Assembly (NCBI RefSeq): GCF_900067135.1
Contig: NZ_FJUR01000001.1
Span: 1,429,501-1,493,500 of the forward strand
Direction of reading: 5' to 3'
From: Rhizobium sp. 9140
GTDB lineage: Bacteria; Pseudomonadota; Alphaproteobacteria; Rhizobiales; Rhizobiaceae
Length of the DNA stretch: 64,000 nt
Shown here: piece by piece, positions 1-9,292 of the stretch
Position numbering within the stretch: position 1 is the stretch's first letter
Layout of the letters: each line of letters begins with the position of its first letter
Program-made: the position numbers and the translations under genes
The notes under the pieces: generated by a model
Told to the model about the DNA's origin: nothing
The model's database searches: none
Seen by the model: only the letters and a program-made list of their open reading frames with translations

Positions 1-708
1 CAGGCTGCAAACGCCCTGATGGGCGCCGGCTACGGCTCGGCCGGCGAGCGCTGCATGGCGATCTCCGTGGCCGTCCCCGTTGGCGAGGAAACCGCCAACA
101 AGCTGATTGAGAAGCTGACGCCCATGGTCGAGAGCTTGCGCATCGGCCCCTATACCGACGAAAAGGCCGACCTCGGCCCCGTTGTCACCAAGGAAGCGCG
201 CGACCGCATTCTCGACCTGATCGACAAGGGCGTGGAGGCCGGTGCCGATCTCGTGGTCGATGGCCGCGGCTTCAAGCTGCAGGGTTATGAGGACGGTTAT
301 TTCGTCGGCGGCTGCCTGTTCGACAACGTCACGCCGGATATGGACATCTACAAGACCGAGATCTTCGGCCCCGTCCTCTCCGTCGTCCGGGCCAAGACCT
401 ATGAAGAAGCGCTCGATCTGCCGATGAAGCACGAATACGGCAATGGCGTCGCGATCTATACCCGCGATGGCGATGCGGCCCGCGACTTCGCCTCGCGCAT
501 CAATATCGGCATGGTCGGCGTCAACGTTCCGATCCCCGTTCCGCTCGCCTACCACTCCTTCGGCGGCTGGAAGTCCTCGTCCTTCGGCGACCTCAACCAG
601 CACGGCACGGACTCGATCAAGTTCTGGACGCGCACCAAGACCATCACCAGCCGCTGGCCCTCCGGCATCAAGGACGGCGCCGAATTCGTCATGCCGACGA
701 TGAAGTAG
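1..708 (+). CDS. mmsA: Methylmalonate-semialdehyde / malonate-semialdehyde dehydrogenase, C-terminal part
   Basis: The window opens inside this gene, and the reading frame is open from base 1. The product is the C-terminal half of a CoA-acylating aldehyde dehydrogenase that oxidises methylmalonate or malonate semialdehyde to propionyl- or acetyl-CoA in valine or myo-inositol breakdown. The catalytic cysteine lies in the motif GSAGERCMA about 18 residues in. Further family blocks are IFGPVLSV and the VNVPIPVPL and FGGWKSS segments that separate this acylating family from ordinary ALDHs. mmsA or iolA are both suitable names. It ends in a strong terminator before rirA, so the two are separate transcripts. 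The N-terminal half lies outside the window. Confidence 0.93.
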   Translation, partial: QAANALMGAGYGSAGERCMAISVAVPVGEETANKLIEKLTPMVESLRIGPYTDEKADLGPVVTKEARDRILDLIDKGVEAGADLVVDGRGFKLQGYEDGYFVGGCLFDNVTPDMDIYKTEIFGPVLSVVRAKTYEEALDLPMKHEYGNGVAIYTRDGDAARDFASRINIGMVGVNVPIPVPLAYHSFGGWKSSSFGDLNQHGTDSIKFWTRTKTITSRWPSGIKDGAEFVMPTMK

Positions 709-734
709 GACGCAGCCTGTCCGGCGTCTTCAAG

Positions 735-760
735 AAGGGTCCCGCAAGGGACCCTTTTTC
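735..760 (+). terminator. Rho-independent terminator of mmsA
   Basis: A perfect 9-bp stem (735-743 with 748-756) closes a GCAA loop and runs into a T tract. It lies 27 bp after the mmsA stop codon. Confidence 0.9.
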
Positions 761-788
761 ATGAGCATCTTTCTCGACATTTCTTCTT

Positions 789-824
789 TTTGGAATTGTT
801 CCAAACTGGCAGGCGTTCTATATA
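789..824 (+). promoter_or_regulatory. rirA promoter with ICE-like palindrome over the -35 box
   Basis: TTTGGAA-TTG-TTCCAAA (789-805) is a perfect 7-bp inverted repeat with a 3-base centre. A plausible sigma-70 promoter is TTGTTC (796-801), 17 bp, TATATA (819-824), so the palindrome covers the -35 element. Its shape matches, with one changed base per arm, the TTTAGAA-N3-TTCTAAA form I recall for the rhizobial iron control element bound by Irr, which represses rirA in Agrobacterium under low iron. The assignment to Irr rather than RirA itself is inference. Confidence 0.55.
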
Positions 825-883
825 GAGCCAAGACAGGGAGTGGCGATCTGGGATTCGCCTGCGTCCGAGCATCGGAGTGAAGA

Positions 884-1363
884 ATGCGCCTGACCAAGCA
901 GACCAATTATGCCGTTCGCATCCTGATGTATTGTGCTGCAAACGAAGGGCATTTGAGCCGCATTCCGGAAATCGCCAAGGCCTACGGTGTGTCCGAACTG
1001 TTTCTGTTCAAGATTCTCCAGCCGCTGAACAAGGCCGGCCTCGTGGAAACGGTTCGCGGTCGGAATGGCGGCGTGCGCCTGCCCAAGCCCGCTTCGCAGA
1101 TCACGTTGTTCGATGTCGTCAAGGTAACGGAAGACAGCTTCTCGATGGCGGAATGTTTCGATGCCGGCGAAGTGGATTGCCCGCTGGTCGATAGCTGCGG
1201 CCTGAACACGGCCTTGCGTAAGGCGTTGAACGCCTTCTTCGATGTGCTCTCACAATATTCGATCGACGATCTGGTCAAGTCACGCCCGCAGATCAACTTC
1301 CTGCTCGGCATCGACCCGCTTCCCTACGTCGCCCCGGCGGCACAGCCCCAGACGGCGGCTTAG
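884..1363 (+). CDS. rirA: Rrf2-family iron-responsive regulator RirA
   Basis: This 159-residue Rrf2-family repressor carries a winged helix-turn-helix at residues 1-65, starting MRLTKQTNYAVRILMY. Three Fe-S ligand cysteines follow in the order C-x7-C-x5-C (segment AECFDAGEVDCPLVDSCGL, about residues 93-111). RirA is the main iron regulator of Rhizobiaceae: with its Fe-S cluster it represses iron-uptake genes in iron-replete cells. The sequence looks like rhizobial RirA rather than IscR or NsrR. Its place beside a dpp operon matches, as I recall it, the Sinorhizobium meliloti chromosome. ATG at 884 follows GGAGTGAAG with good spacing. The gene stands alone. Confidence 0.93.
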   Translation: MRLTKQTNYAVRILMYCAANEGHLSRIPEIAKAYGVSELFLFKILQPLNKAGLVETVRGRNGGVRLPKPASQITLFDVVKVTEDSFSMAECFDAGEVDCPLVDSCGLNTALRKALNAFFDVLSQYSIDDLVKSRPQINFLLGIDPLPYVAPAAQPQTAA

Positions 1364-1364
1364 G

Positions 1365-1465
1365 GCAATTCCAGCAAAAGTGCGCAGCGGTTTTGTGTTC
1401 GGAAGTGCGTTGAAACAATGAGAGAGAGGGCTTTCGCGCTTCGGAGAGACGCTGAAGCGCTCTAA
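1365..1465. repeat. Possible dispersed rhizobial intergenic repeat
   Basis: The stretch after rirA begins with GGCAATTCCAGCAAAAGTGC and ends in a partly palindromic GAAGCGCTCT segment. It resembles the short dispersed elements found between genes in many Rhizobiaceae genomes. I rely on memory of that pattern, and no second copy is visible in this window. Confidence 0.35.
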
Positions 1466-1504
1466 CGGCGGCCTGTCCGGAATGTCGGCAGACTGCGAGT
1501 AAGC

Positions 1505-1536
1505 AACGACGCGTCTTCAGCAGACGCGTCGTTTTC
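1505..1536 (+). terminator. Terminator between convergent rirA and response regulator
   Basis: A perfect 12-bp stem (1505-1516 with 1522-1533) with a TCAGC loop and a short T run on the plus strand lies just outside the stop codon of the convergent response regulator gene. Confidence 0.75.
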
Positions 1537-1539
1537 GTC

Positions 1540-1935
1540 TCAGGACTTCACGAGATATTCCTGCAGCAGAAATTCGATGGCGGTCGGGTCGAGCTCTGCC
1601 TTGTCGAGGCGGAAATCGACACCGTATTCCTGGAACGACTGGAAATACGCGTCGTCCAGCGAGCCGGAAATCACGCCAACGGGGCCGATGAAGCCCTTCT
1701 GGCGGATCTGCGGCACCGTATCGCGAAAGTCGCCATGTGGCGGAAGCCGGTTGTCGACCAGCACCATGGATACGGGCGTGCCCCGCTCAAGCAGGGGCAA
1801 GGCCGCTTCGATCGTCTCGCAGTAATGCAGCTGGATGGCGAAGGCCTGAACCTTGCTCATCAGTCGCCGCAGGATCACATGCTCGGCGGGTTCGTCGTCA
1901 ATCAGAAGAATTTGAACAGGTATGGGCATCGACAT
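1540..1935 (-). CDS. Single-domain response regulator (CheY-like receiver)
   Basis: The 131-residue product is a stand-alone receiver domain with no output domain. Acidic pocket residues D13-D14 lie in LLIDDEP, the phospho-acceptor is D61 in VLVDNRLP, and the conserved lysine is K112 in RLDKAEL. Such proteins pass phosphate between kinases or act by protein contact. It lies 77 bp downstream of the LuxR-type gene on the same strand, and the two could share a transcript. No histidine kinase is adjacent. ATG at 1929 is an alternative start. The partner is unknown. Confidence 0.8.
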   Translation of the reverse strand: MSMPIPVQILLIDDEPAEHVILRRLMSKVQAFAIQLHYCETIEAALPLLERGTPVSMVLVDNRLPPHGDFRDTVPQIRQKGFIGPVGVISGSLDDAYFQSFQEYGVDFRLDKAELDPTAIEFLLQEYLVKS

Positions 1936-2012
1936 GAATGATCCGTTATCTCTAAATATCTAAAATAATTGTCGTTTAATGTCTTTCGGGGTTCGAAAGC
2001 CCCAAAATACCG

Positions 2013-2732
2013 TCATTGTATAATTTGTTCCCTGATGGCCTTGGCAACCATTTGCGTCCGATTGACGACATCCAGTTTTTTCAGGATCGTCGCCGTATGC
2101 GAGTTGATCGTATGTTCGGAAACCGAGACGATGAGGGCAATTTCGCTCGCCGTCTTTCCATGTGAAATCCACCGGAGAATTTCCGTCTCCCGCGCCGTCA
2201 GCCCCATTCCCGCCCGCGTCGCCAGCACGAACCGATAGAAATAGTCGAACGCCGTGATCGAGTTGTAACAGAGCTCGACATGGCAGGTACGATCGATGTC
2301 GTCGTTATCCCCGAAATACACCACGACATAGCGCGTGCCGACGATGCTGTGGACAGGTACGCAGGCCACGAGGTCGAAGCCGATCTGCGCCAGGAAATCC
2401 GTCCCGGCATTCAAAGCCGCCGCGTCGTCCCTGGAGGCCGACCATACGGAGGGCACGGTGGATGCATGGAGGCTCTTGAGAAGCAGGCAATCGGAAAGCT
2501 TGTAGCGCCGGTCATACGCCTCTGTCAGCCCGGGCGGCAGGTCGTGCAGCACCAGCCGCGTGGTCAGAACTGCAGGTTCGGCCTCTTGGCCGAGTTGCAA
2601 CACGCCGAAGTGATCGAACCCGGCGCCGAGCGCCAGCATGTGGAAAATCCTGAAGAAATCGACGCGGTTGAGCGCTTTCTCAAGATCCTTCTGAAAATCG
2701 TAGCGTCTGCAACTTTCCAGCAACGCGCCCAC
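2013..2732 (-). CDS. LuxR-family transcriptional regulator (solo)
   Basis: The 239-residue product has an N-terminal segment like an autoinducer-binding domain (about 20-160) and a C-terminal LuxR-type helix-turn-helix (about 172-235; MGLTARETEILRWISHGKTA, then SEIALIVSVSEHTINSH). No luxI-type synthase is in the window, so it is a LuxR solo. It may sense a foreign or endogenous acyl-homoserine lactone or an unrelated ligand. I chose the GTG start at 2732 because a purine-rich AGGGGGG lies about ten bases upstream. It is divergent from dppA across a 437-bp gap. Confidence 0.78.
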   Translation of the reverse strand: MGALLESCRRYDFQKDLEKALNRVDFFRIFHMLALGAGFDHFGVLQLGQEAEPAVLTTRLVLHDLPPGLTEAYDRRYKLSDCLLLKSLHASTVPSVWSASRDDAAALNAGTDFLAQIGFDLVACVPVHSIVGTRYVVVYFGDNDDIDRTCHVELCYNSITAFDYFYRFVLATRAGMGLTARETEILRWISHGKTASEIALIVSVSEHTINSHTATILKKLDVVNRTQMVAKAIREQIIQ

Positions 2733-3169
2733 GGCGATGATGCCCCCCTGGCTCCCGGAATGCTAGCTTAACGGGCAATTCGCGCTTGGCAACTCCCCTA
2801 AAAAAGGTGGAACCTGCTCGAAATGGGAAAGGCCGTGCGCTTTCCGGACATGAAACGGACGCGTCGCCTGTCGCCCGCTCGGCACGCAAACCCTTACCAC
2901 GGCCAACAAGGTGACCGTTCCTGCGCCACGGCGGCATGACGGCGCAGACAGCGGAGCGCGCGCATCCCGTGGTCGGAAAACTGGAATGACATAGCGTAGA
3001 TGCGTTATATCTTGGATAAATTTTCCAACTGGACAAAAGAATAGAGCGGGTTATTGCATTGCCGCGGCAAATGTCGTTCCATTTCGGTCTGACCGGTTGC
3101 GGCTGCGATCCGGATCATTTGCAAAAAAGAATGTTTCAAGAGAACACAAGAAAACTGGGAAAAACGGTG
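2733..3169. other. Intergenic region between luxR solo and dppA
   Basis: No convincing gene is seen here. It must hold the promoters of the LuxR gene and of dppA. An AT-rich stretch around 3000-3060 includes the inverted repeat TTGGA-N7-TCCAA (3012-3028), a possible operator. No transcription start can be assigned with confidence. Confidence 0.4.
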
Positions 3170-4765
3170 ATGAAAAAGCTCTCTACTCTTCTCGCGGCGA
3201 CGGCTGTCGTGACGCTGATGGCCGGCAGTGCCTGGTCGAAGACGCTGGTCTATTGCTCCGAGGGCTCGCCCGAAGGTTTCGACTCCGCTCTCTACACGGC
3301 CGGCACCACGTTCGATGCCTCCTCGCGCACGGTCTACAACCGTCTCGTCGAGTTCAAGAAAGGCAGCACGGAAATCGAGCCGGGTCTGGCCGAGAGCTGG
3401 GAAATGTCGGCTGACGGCACTCAGTACACGTTCAAGCTGCGCCCGGGCGTCAAGTTCCAGACCACCGACTTCTTCACGCCGACCCGCGAGCTGAATGCCG
3501 ACGACGTCATCTTCTCGTTCGAGCGCCAGTACAAGGCCGACAATCCGTGGAACAAGTATGTCGCCGGCGCAACCTACGAATACTTTAGCGGTATGGGCTT
3601 TCCCGAGCTGATCAAGTCCATCGAGAAGGTCGATGACCTCACCGTCAAGTTCGTTCTCAACAAGTCCGAAGCGCCGTTCCTCGCCAATCTCGGCATGGAT
3701 TTCGCCTCCATCTATTCCAAGGAATATGCCGACAAGCTGCAGGCCGACGGCAAGATGGAGATGATGAACCAGCAGCCGCTCGGCACCGGTCCCTACACCT
3801 TCGTCGCCTACCAGGCCGACGCTGCCATCCGCTACAAGGCGAACCCCGACTATTGGGGCGGCAAGCAGAAGATCGACGACCTCGTCTTCGCCATCACGAC
3901 GGATGCCGCCGTGCGCGCGCAGAAAGTGAAAGCCGGCGAATGCCACATCATGCCGTATCCGAATGCAGCCGACGTTTCCGAGCTGCAGAAGGATGAGACC
4001 CTGACGGTCCTCAAGGAAGAAGGCCTGAACGTCTCCTACCTCGCCTACAACACGCTGGTTGCACCGTTCGACAAGCCGGACGTGCGCAAGGCGCTCAACA
4101 TGGCCGTCAACAAGCAGGCCATCGTCGATGCCGTCTTTCAGGGCGCGGCGACCGTTGCCAAGAACCCGATCCCGCCGACGATGTGGTCTTATAACGACGC
4201 CGTCGAGGACGACAAATACGACCCCGAAGCCGCCAAGAAGGCACTCGAGGCCGCTGGCGTCTCCAACCTCAAGATGAAGATCTGGGCCATGCCCGTGTCG
4301 CGTCCCTACATGCTGAACGCCCGCCGCGCGGCCGAACTCATGCAGGCCGACCTTGCCAAGATCGGGGTCGAGGTCGAAATCGTCTCCTACGAGTGGGCCG
4401 AATACCTGAAGCTTTCCTCCGACAAGGCCCGCGACGGCGCGGTCATCCTCGGCTGGACCGGCGACAATGGCGATCCGGACAACTTCCTCGACACGCTGCT
4501 CGGCTGCACCGCGGTTGGCGGTAACAATCGTGCACAGTGGTGCAACAAGGAGTTCGACGACCTCGTCAAGAAGGCCAAGCTGACACCGGATCAGGCGGAG
4601 CGCACCAAGCTCTACCAGCAGGCCCAGCTCGTCTTTAAGAAAGAGGCTCCTTGGAACACGATCGACCATTCCCTCGTCTTCATGCCGATGAGCAAGAAGG
4701 TTTCGGGCTACGTTCAGGATCCGCTCGGCATCCACCGCTTCGACGGCGTTGATATCGCCGAGTAA
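3170..4765 (+). CDS. dppA: Periplasmic dipeptide-binding protein DppA
   Basis: This is the substrate-binding protein of a peptide ABC importer (SBP family 5), 531 residues. It begins with a classic signal peptide, MKKLSTLLAATAVVTLMAGS, cleaved near AWS-KTL. The family core includes GTGPYTFVAYQ and a C-terminal region with a disulfide-type CTAVGGNNRAQWC segment. In rhizobia DppA binds dipeptides and also imports 5-aminolevulinic acid and in some species haem. ATG 3170 is preferred over the longer frame because it follows GGGA with 9 bp spacing and exposes the signal peptide directly. It is first in the dppABCDF operon. Confidence 0.94.
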   Translation: MKKLSTLLAATAVVTLMAGSAWSKTLVYCSEGSPEGFDSALYTAGTTFDASSRTVYNRLVEFKKGSTEIEPGLAESWEMSADGTQYTFKLRPGVKFQTTDFFTPTRELNADDVIFSFERQYKADNPWNKYVAGATYEYFSGMGFPELIKSIEKVDDLTVKFVLNKSEAPFLANLGMDFASIYSKEYADKLQADGKMEMMNQQPLGTGPYTFVAYQADAAIRYKANPDYWGGKQKIDDLVFAITTDAAVRAQKVKAGECHIMPYPNAADVSELQKDETLTVLKEEGLNVSYLAYNTLVAPFDKPDVRKALNMAVNKQAIVDAVFQGAATVAKNPIPPTMWSYNDAVEDDKYDPEAAKKALEAAGVSNLKMKIWAMPVSRPYMLNARRAAELMQADLAKIGVEVEIVSYEWAEYLKLSSDKARDGAVILGWTGDNGDPDNFLDTLLGCTAVGGNNRAQWCNKEFDDLVKKAKLTPDQAERTKLYQQAQLVFKKEAPWNTIDHSLVFMPMSKKVSGYVQDPLGIHRFDGVDIAE

Positions 4766-4795
4766 ATCGCCACCTCCGCCGCATCCGCGGTGTCT

Positions 4796-4829
4796 CCGGC
4801 GGTCCGATGCGTATCGGGCCGCCGGTTTT
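4796..4829 (+). terminator. Attenuator-like hairpin between dppA and dppB
   Basis: A 13-bp stem (4796-4808 with 4813-4825, one G-T wobble) around a GCGT loop is followed by TTTT. In binding-protein operons such a hairpin usually lets some transcription continue, so dppA mRNA exceeds that of the permease genes. That role is inferred. Confidence 0.75.
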
Positions 4830-4848
4830 GCAATCTTACGGAACGCTC

Positions 4849-5853
4849 ATGCTGCGCTTCATTTTCGGGCGGCTCGCCGTCCTCATCCCGACGTTCGTCG
4901 GGGTCTCCATCATCGCCTTCTCCTTCATTCGCCTGCTTCCGGGCGATCCCGTCATGCTGCTCTCCGGAGAACGCGTCATGGCGCCGGAGCGCCATGCGCA
5001 GATCATGGCCGAGCTCGGCCTCGAGCGGCCGATGTACGTCCAGTATTTCGACTATCTCACCGGTTTGCTGCAAGGCGATTTCGGACGCTCGATCATCTCC
5101 AAGCGGCCGGTTATCGATGACTTCATGACGCTGTTTCCGGCGACCATGGAGCTGGCGATCTGCGCCATCATCCTCGCGGTCTGTCTCGGGATCCCGGCCG
5201 GCGTGGTGGCGGCGGTCAAGCGCGGCACCTGGCTCGACCAGACCATCATGGGCACGGCCCTCGTCGGCTATTCCATGCCGATCTTCTGGTGGGGCCTGCT
5301 GCTCATCATCTTCTTCTCGGGAACGCTCGGCTGGACACCCGTTTCCGGCCGCATCTCGTTCCTCTATTTCTTCCCGCCCGTCACCGGCTTCATGCTGATC
5401 GACAGCCTGCTCTCCGGCCAGAAAGGCGCGTTCGCCTCGGCCGTCAGCCACATGATCCTGCCGACGATCGTGCTGGCCACCATTCCGCTCGCCGTCATCG
5501 CGCGCCAGACGCGCTCGGCCATGCTCGAAGTGCTCTCGGAAGATTATGTCCGAACCGCCCGCTCCAAGGGCATGTCGCCCTTCCGCATCATCGGCGTTCA
5601 CGCGCTGCGCAATGCCATGATCCCCGTCATCACCACCATCGGCTTGCAGATCGGGGTTCTGCTCGGCGGCGCCATCCTGACCGAGAGCATCTTCTCCTGG
5701 CCGGGCATCGGCAAGTGGATGGTCGATAGCGTGTTCAAGCGCGATTATGCCGTCGTGCAGGGCGGCCTCATGATGATCACTCTCGTGATCATGTTCGTCA
5801 ATCTGATCGTCGACCTTCTCTACGGTTGGGCGAACCCCCGTATCCGGCGATAG
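4849..5853 (+). CDS. dppB: Dipeptide ABC transporter permease DppB
   Basis: This inner-membrane permease of the dipeptide importer has 334 residues and about six membrane helices. It starts MLRFIFGRLAVLIPTFVGVS, as DppB/OppB proteins typically do. The BPD-transport EAA region is at DYVRTARSKGMSPFRIIGVH (about residues 230-250), which docks on the ATPases, and the C-terminus ends in the last helix and GWANPRIRR. ATG 4849 is chosen over an in-frame ATG 42 bases upstream because it has the family-typical start and an ACGGA site. It pairs with DppC. Confidence 0.93.
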   Translation: MLRFIFGRLAVLIPTFVGVSIIAFSFIRLLPGDPVMLLSGERVMAPERHAQIMAELGLERPMYVQYFDYLTGLLQGDFGRSIISKRPVIDDFMTLFPATMELAICAIILAVCLGIPAGVVAAVKRGTWLDQTIMGTALVGYSMPIFWWGLLLIIFFSGTLGWTPVSGRISFLYFFPPVTGFMLIDSLLSGQKGAFASAVSHMILPTIVLATIPLAVIARQTRSAMLEVLSEDYVRTARSKGMSPFRIIGVHALRNAMIPVITTIGLQIGVLLGGAILTESIFSWPGIGKWMVDSVFKRDYAVVQGGLMMITLVIMFVNLIVDLLYGWANPRIRR

Positions 5854-5865
5854 GAGACGCGACAT

Positions 5866-6792
5866 ATGTCATCTGTCGAAACAAAATCCGTATCCCCCGC
5901 AGCGGCAGCCATTGCCACGCCGTCGGCGCCGCCATCCGGCTTTGCCGAGTTCTGGTTCTACTTTTCCAGCAATCGCGGCGCCGTGCTGGGTCTCGGCATC
6001 TTCGTCGTCATCCTGCTGATGGCGATCTTTGCGCCGCTGCTCACCTCCCATGATCCTATCATCCAGAACCGCGACGTCCTCTTGCTGCCGCCGGTTTTTG
6101 CCGAAGGTGGCCGCGCCGAATATCTTCTCGGCACCGATCCCGTCGGCCGCGATATCCTGACGCGCCTGATGTACGGCGCGCGCTTCTCGCTGTTCGTCGG
6201 CCTCATCGTCGTCACCCTGTCGGTGGTGACGGGCGTCTTCATCGGCCTTCTCGCCGGCTTCTTCCGGGGTAAGGTCGATACCATCATCATGCGGCTGATG
6301 GATATCATCCTCGCCTTTCCGTCGCTGCTGCTGGCGCTCGTGCTCGTTGCCGTTCTCGGCCCGGGCCTTGTCAACGCCATGATTGCCATCGCCCTCGTCA
6401 ACCTGCCGCATTTCGTGCGCCTGACCCGCGCCTCGGTCATGACCGAGCGCAACAAGGACTACGTCATCGGCAGTCAGGTCGCGGGTGCCGGCACGCTGCG
6501 CATCATGTTCGTCACCATCCTGCCGAACTGTCTGGCGCCGCTGATCGTTCAGGCGACGCTGGCCTTTTCCGCAGCCATCCTCGATGCCGCGGCGCTGGGC
6601 TTCCTCGGCATGGGCGCCCAGCCGCCGACGCCGGAATGGGGTACGATGCTCGCCGAAGCGCGCGAATTCATCCAGCGCGCCTGGTGGGTCGTCACCTTCC
6701 CCGGCCTTGCCATTCTCATCACCGTGCTCGCCATTAACCTGATGGGCGACGGCCTGCGCGATGCGCTCGATCCCAAACTGAAGAGGTCCTGA
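5866..6792 (+). CDS. dppC: Dipeptide ABC transporter permease DppC
   Basis: The second permease subunit has 308 residues. It has the OppC/DppC N-terminal domain with a first membrane helix near residues 40-62, a periplasmic segment with LLGTDPVGRDILTRLMYGAR, and the permease core with an EAA loop at NKDYVIGSQVAGAGTLRIMF. It starts 12 bp after dppB behind AGGAGACGC, and its TGA overlaps the ATG of dppD, showing translational coupling. The first 35 residues are Ala/Pro/Ser rich, as is common in this family. Confidence 0.93.
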   Translation: MSSVETKSVSPAAAAIATPSAPPSGFAEFWFYFSSNRGAVLGLGIFVVILLMAIFAPLLTSHDPIIQNRDVLLLPPVFAEGGRAEYLLGTDPVGRDILTRLMYGARFSLFVGLIVVTLSVVTGVFIGLLAGFFRGKVDTIIMRLMDIILAFPSLLLALVLVAVLGPGLVNAMIAIALVNLPHFVRLTRASVMTERNKDYVIGSQVAGAGTLRIMFVTILPNCLAPLIVQATLAFSAAILDAAALGFLGMGAQPPTPEWGTMLAEAREFIQRAWWVVTFPGLAILITVLAINLMGDGLRDALDPKLKRS

Positions 6793-7804
6793 TGCCGCTT
6801 CTCGATATCCAGAACCTCACCGTCGAGTTCCAGACCTCCACCGGCACCTTCCGCGCGGTGGACGGCGTCTCGCTCACCTGCGACACCGGCGAAATCCTGT
6901 CGATCGTCGGCGAAAGCGGCTCCGGCAAGTCCGTCTCCATGCTCGCCGTCATGGGCCTTCTGCCCTGGACCGCGAAGATCACCGCCGACCGCATGGCGTT
7001 CAACGGGCAGGACCTCCTGAAGCTGTCGCCCCGAAACCGGCGCAAGATCATCGGCAAGGACATGGCGATGATCTTCCAGGAGCCGATGTCGAGCCTCAAT
7101 CCGTGCTTCACGGTCGGCTTCCAACTCGGCGAGAGCCTGCGCATCCACATGGGCCTCGACCGCGCCGCGCGTCGCGCCCGCTCCATCGAGCTTCTCCAGC
7201 TCGTCGGCATTCCCTCGCCGGAAGACCGCCTGTCGAACTTCCCACACCAGATGTCGGGCGGCATGAGCCAGCGCGTCATGATCGCCATGGCGCTCTCCTG
7301 CAATCCGAAGCTCCTCATCGCCGACGAGCCGACGACGGCGCTCGACGTCACCATCCAGGCCCAGATCCTCGACCTGCTCGTTCGCCTGCAGAAGGAAAAC
7401 GGCATGGCGCTGGTGCTGATCACCCACGACATGGGCGTGGTCGCGGAAACCGCCGAGCGCGTGCAGGTGCAGTATGCCGGTCAGAAGGTCGAGGAGCAGC
7501 CGGTCAAGGCGCTCTTCCGCGATCCGCATCACCCCTATACGGCGGCCCTTCTCGCCTCCCTGCCGGAACGCGCGCGGATCGGCGAGCGCCTGCCGTCCAT
7601 TCTCGGCGTCGTGCCGGGTCAGCATGATCGCCCGCAAGGCTGTCTGTTCTCGCCGCGCTGCGCCTTCGCCACGGATCTCTGTTCGCGCTCCGTCGTGCGG
7701 CAGGGGCCGGAACTTGGCCGCGCGCTGTGCAATTACCCTTTGATCGACGGCATTCCCGAGAACCATCCGACGATGACCGTCGAGCTTGCAGGAGAGGGCA
7801 CGCG

Positions 7805-7808
<4 letters not shown>
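6792..7808 (+). CDS. dppD: Dipeptide ABC transporter ATPase DppD
   Basis: One of two ATPase subunits, 338 residues. Walker A is GESGSGKS (40-47), the signature is MSGGMSQR, and Walker B is LLIADEPTTALDVT. The C-terminal oligopeptide-transporter domain contains a cluster of cysteines around GCLFSPRCAFATDLC, the pattern linked to an Fe-S site in DppD/OppD proteins. The start codon overlaps the dppC stop (TGATG) and the end overlaps dppF (ATGA), so the three are translationally coupled. Confidence 0.93.
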
Positions 7809-8818
<1,010 letters not shown>

Positions 8819-8905
8819 GCGCACGCGCAGTTCGATCGACAGCCGACAGCCGGATGACGGCAAGATATCGGCATATCTCCAGAGTTCCGGCTCTGGAGAT
8901 TGCTG

Positions 8906-9208
8906 ATGCGCCGCCTGCTCCGTCTCGTCCTTCCCTTCCTGCACCTCGCGCTGCCGGGCGGTGCGGTGCTGGCCGGCGAGCACGATGCGGATTGCACGCG
9001 GGAGCCGCAGGCGCACTGGATGAGCCGGGAAGCGATTTCCCGCAAGGCCGTTGCCGCCGGCTACCCCGATGTCCGGCATATCCAAGTTATCGGCTCGTGC
9101 TACGAGATCGAGGCCCTGACGGCGCGCCGCCTGCAGGCTGATGTCGTCATGGACCCAATGACAGGCGACGTCGTTGCGGCCTCCATGAGCAACGGCCCGC
9201 AACGATGA
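8906..9208 (+). CDS. PepSY-domain periplasmic protein
   Basis: This 100-residue protein has a signal peptide (MRRLLRLVLPFLHLALPGGA, cleaved near VLAGE) and a PepSY_2-type domain. The family pattern is visible in SREAISRKAVAAGYPDVRHI and in CYEIEAL followed by a D-P-x-T-G-x-V turn (MDPMTGDVV). Two cysteines, one near the new N-terminus and one in GSCYEIE, could form a disulfide. PepSY proteins often inhibit proteases or accompany two-component systems. Here a response regulator and kinase follow 84 bp downstream, suggesting a periplasmic input. ATG 8906 has GGAG 7 bp upstream; a TTG two codons earlier is possible. Confidence 0.78.
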   Translation: MRRLLRLVLPFLHLALPGGAVLAGEHDADCTREPQAHWMSREAISRKAVAAGYPDVRHIQVIGSCYEIEALTARRLQADVVMDPMTGDVVAASMSNGPQR

Positions 9209-9292
9209 TGCGGGAGGCGCTGTTGCGGGCCGCAAAAGCTGATACGCTCCGCGTGCTTCCCGATCCGCTTTTCCAGACTGTGAGAAACATGC

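Noticed and set aside
2013..2732. A complete quorum-sensing system
   Set aside because: Only the LuxR-type regulator is present; no acyl-homoserine lactone synthase is found on either strand.
3005..4735. A 576-codon open frame on the minus strand opposite dppA
   Set aside because: It has no recognisable domain or ribosome site and mirrors the codon bias of dppA, a usual effect in GC-rich genomes.
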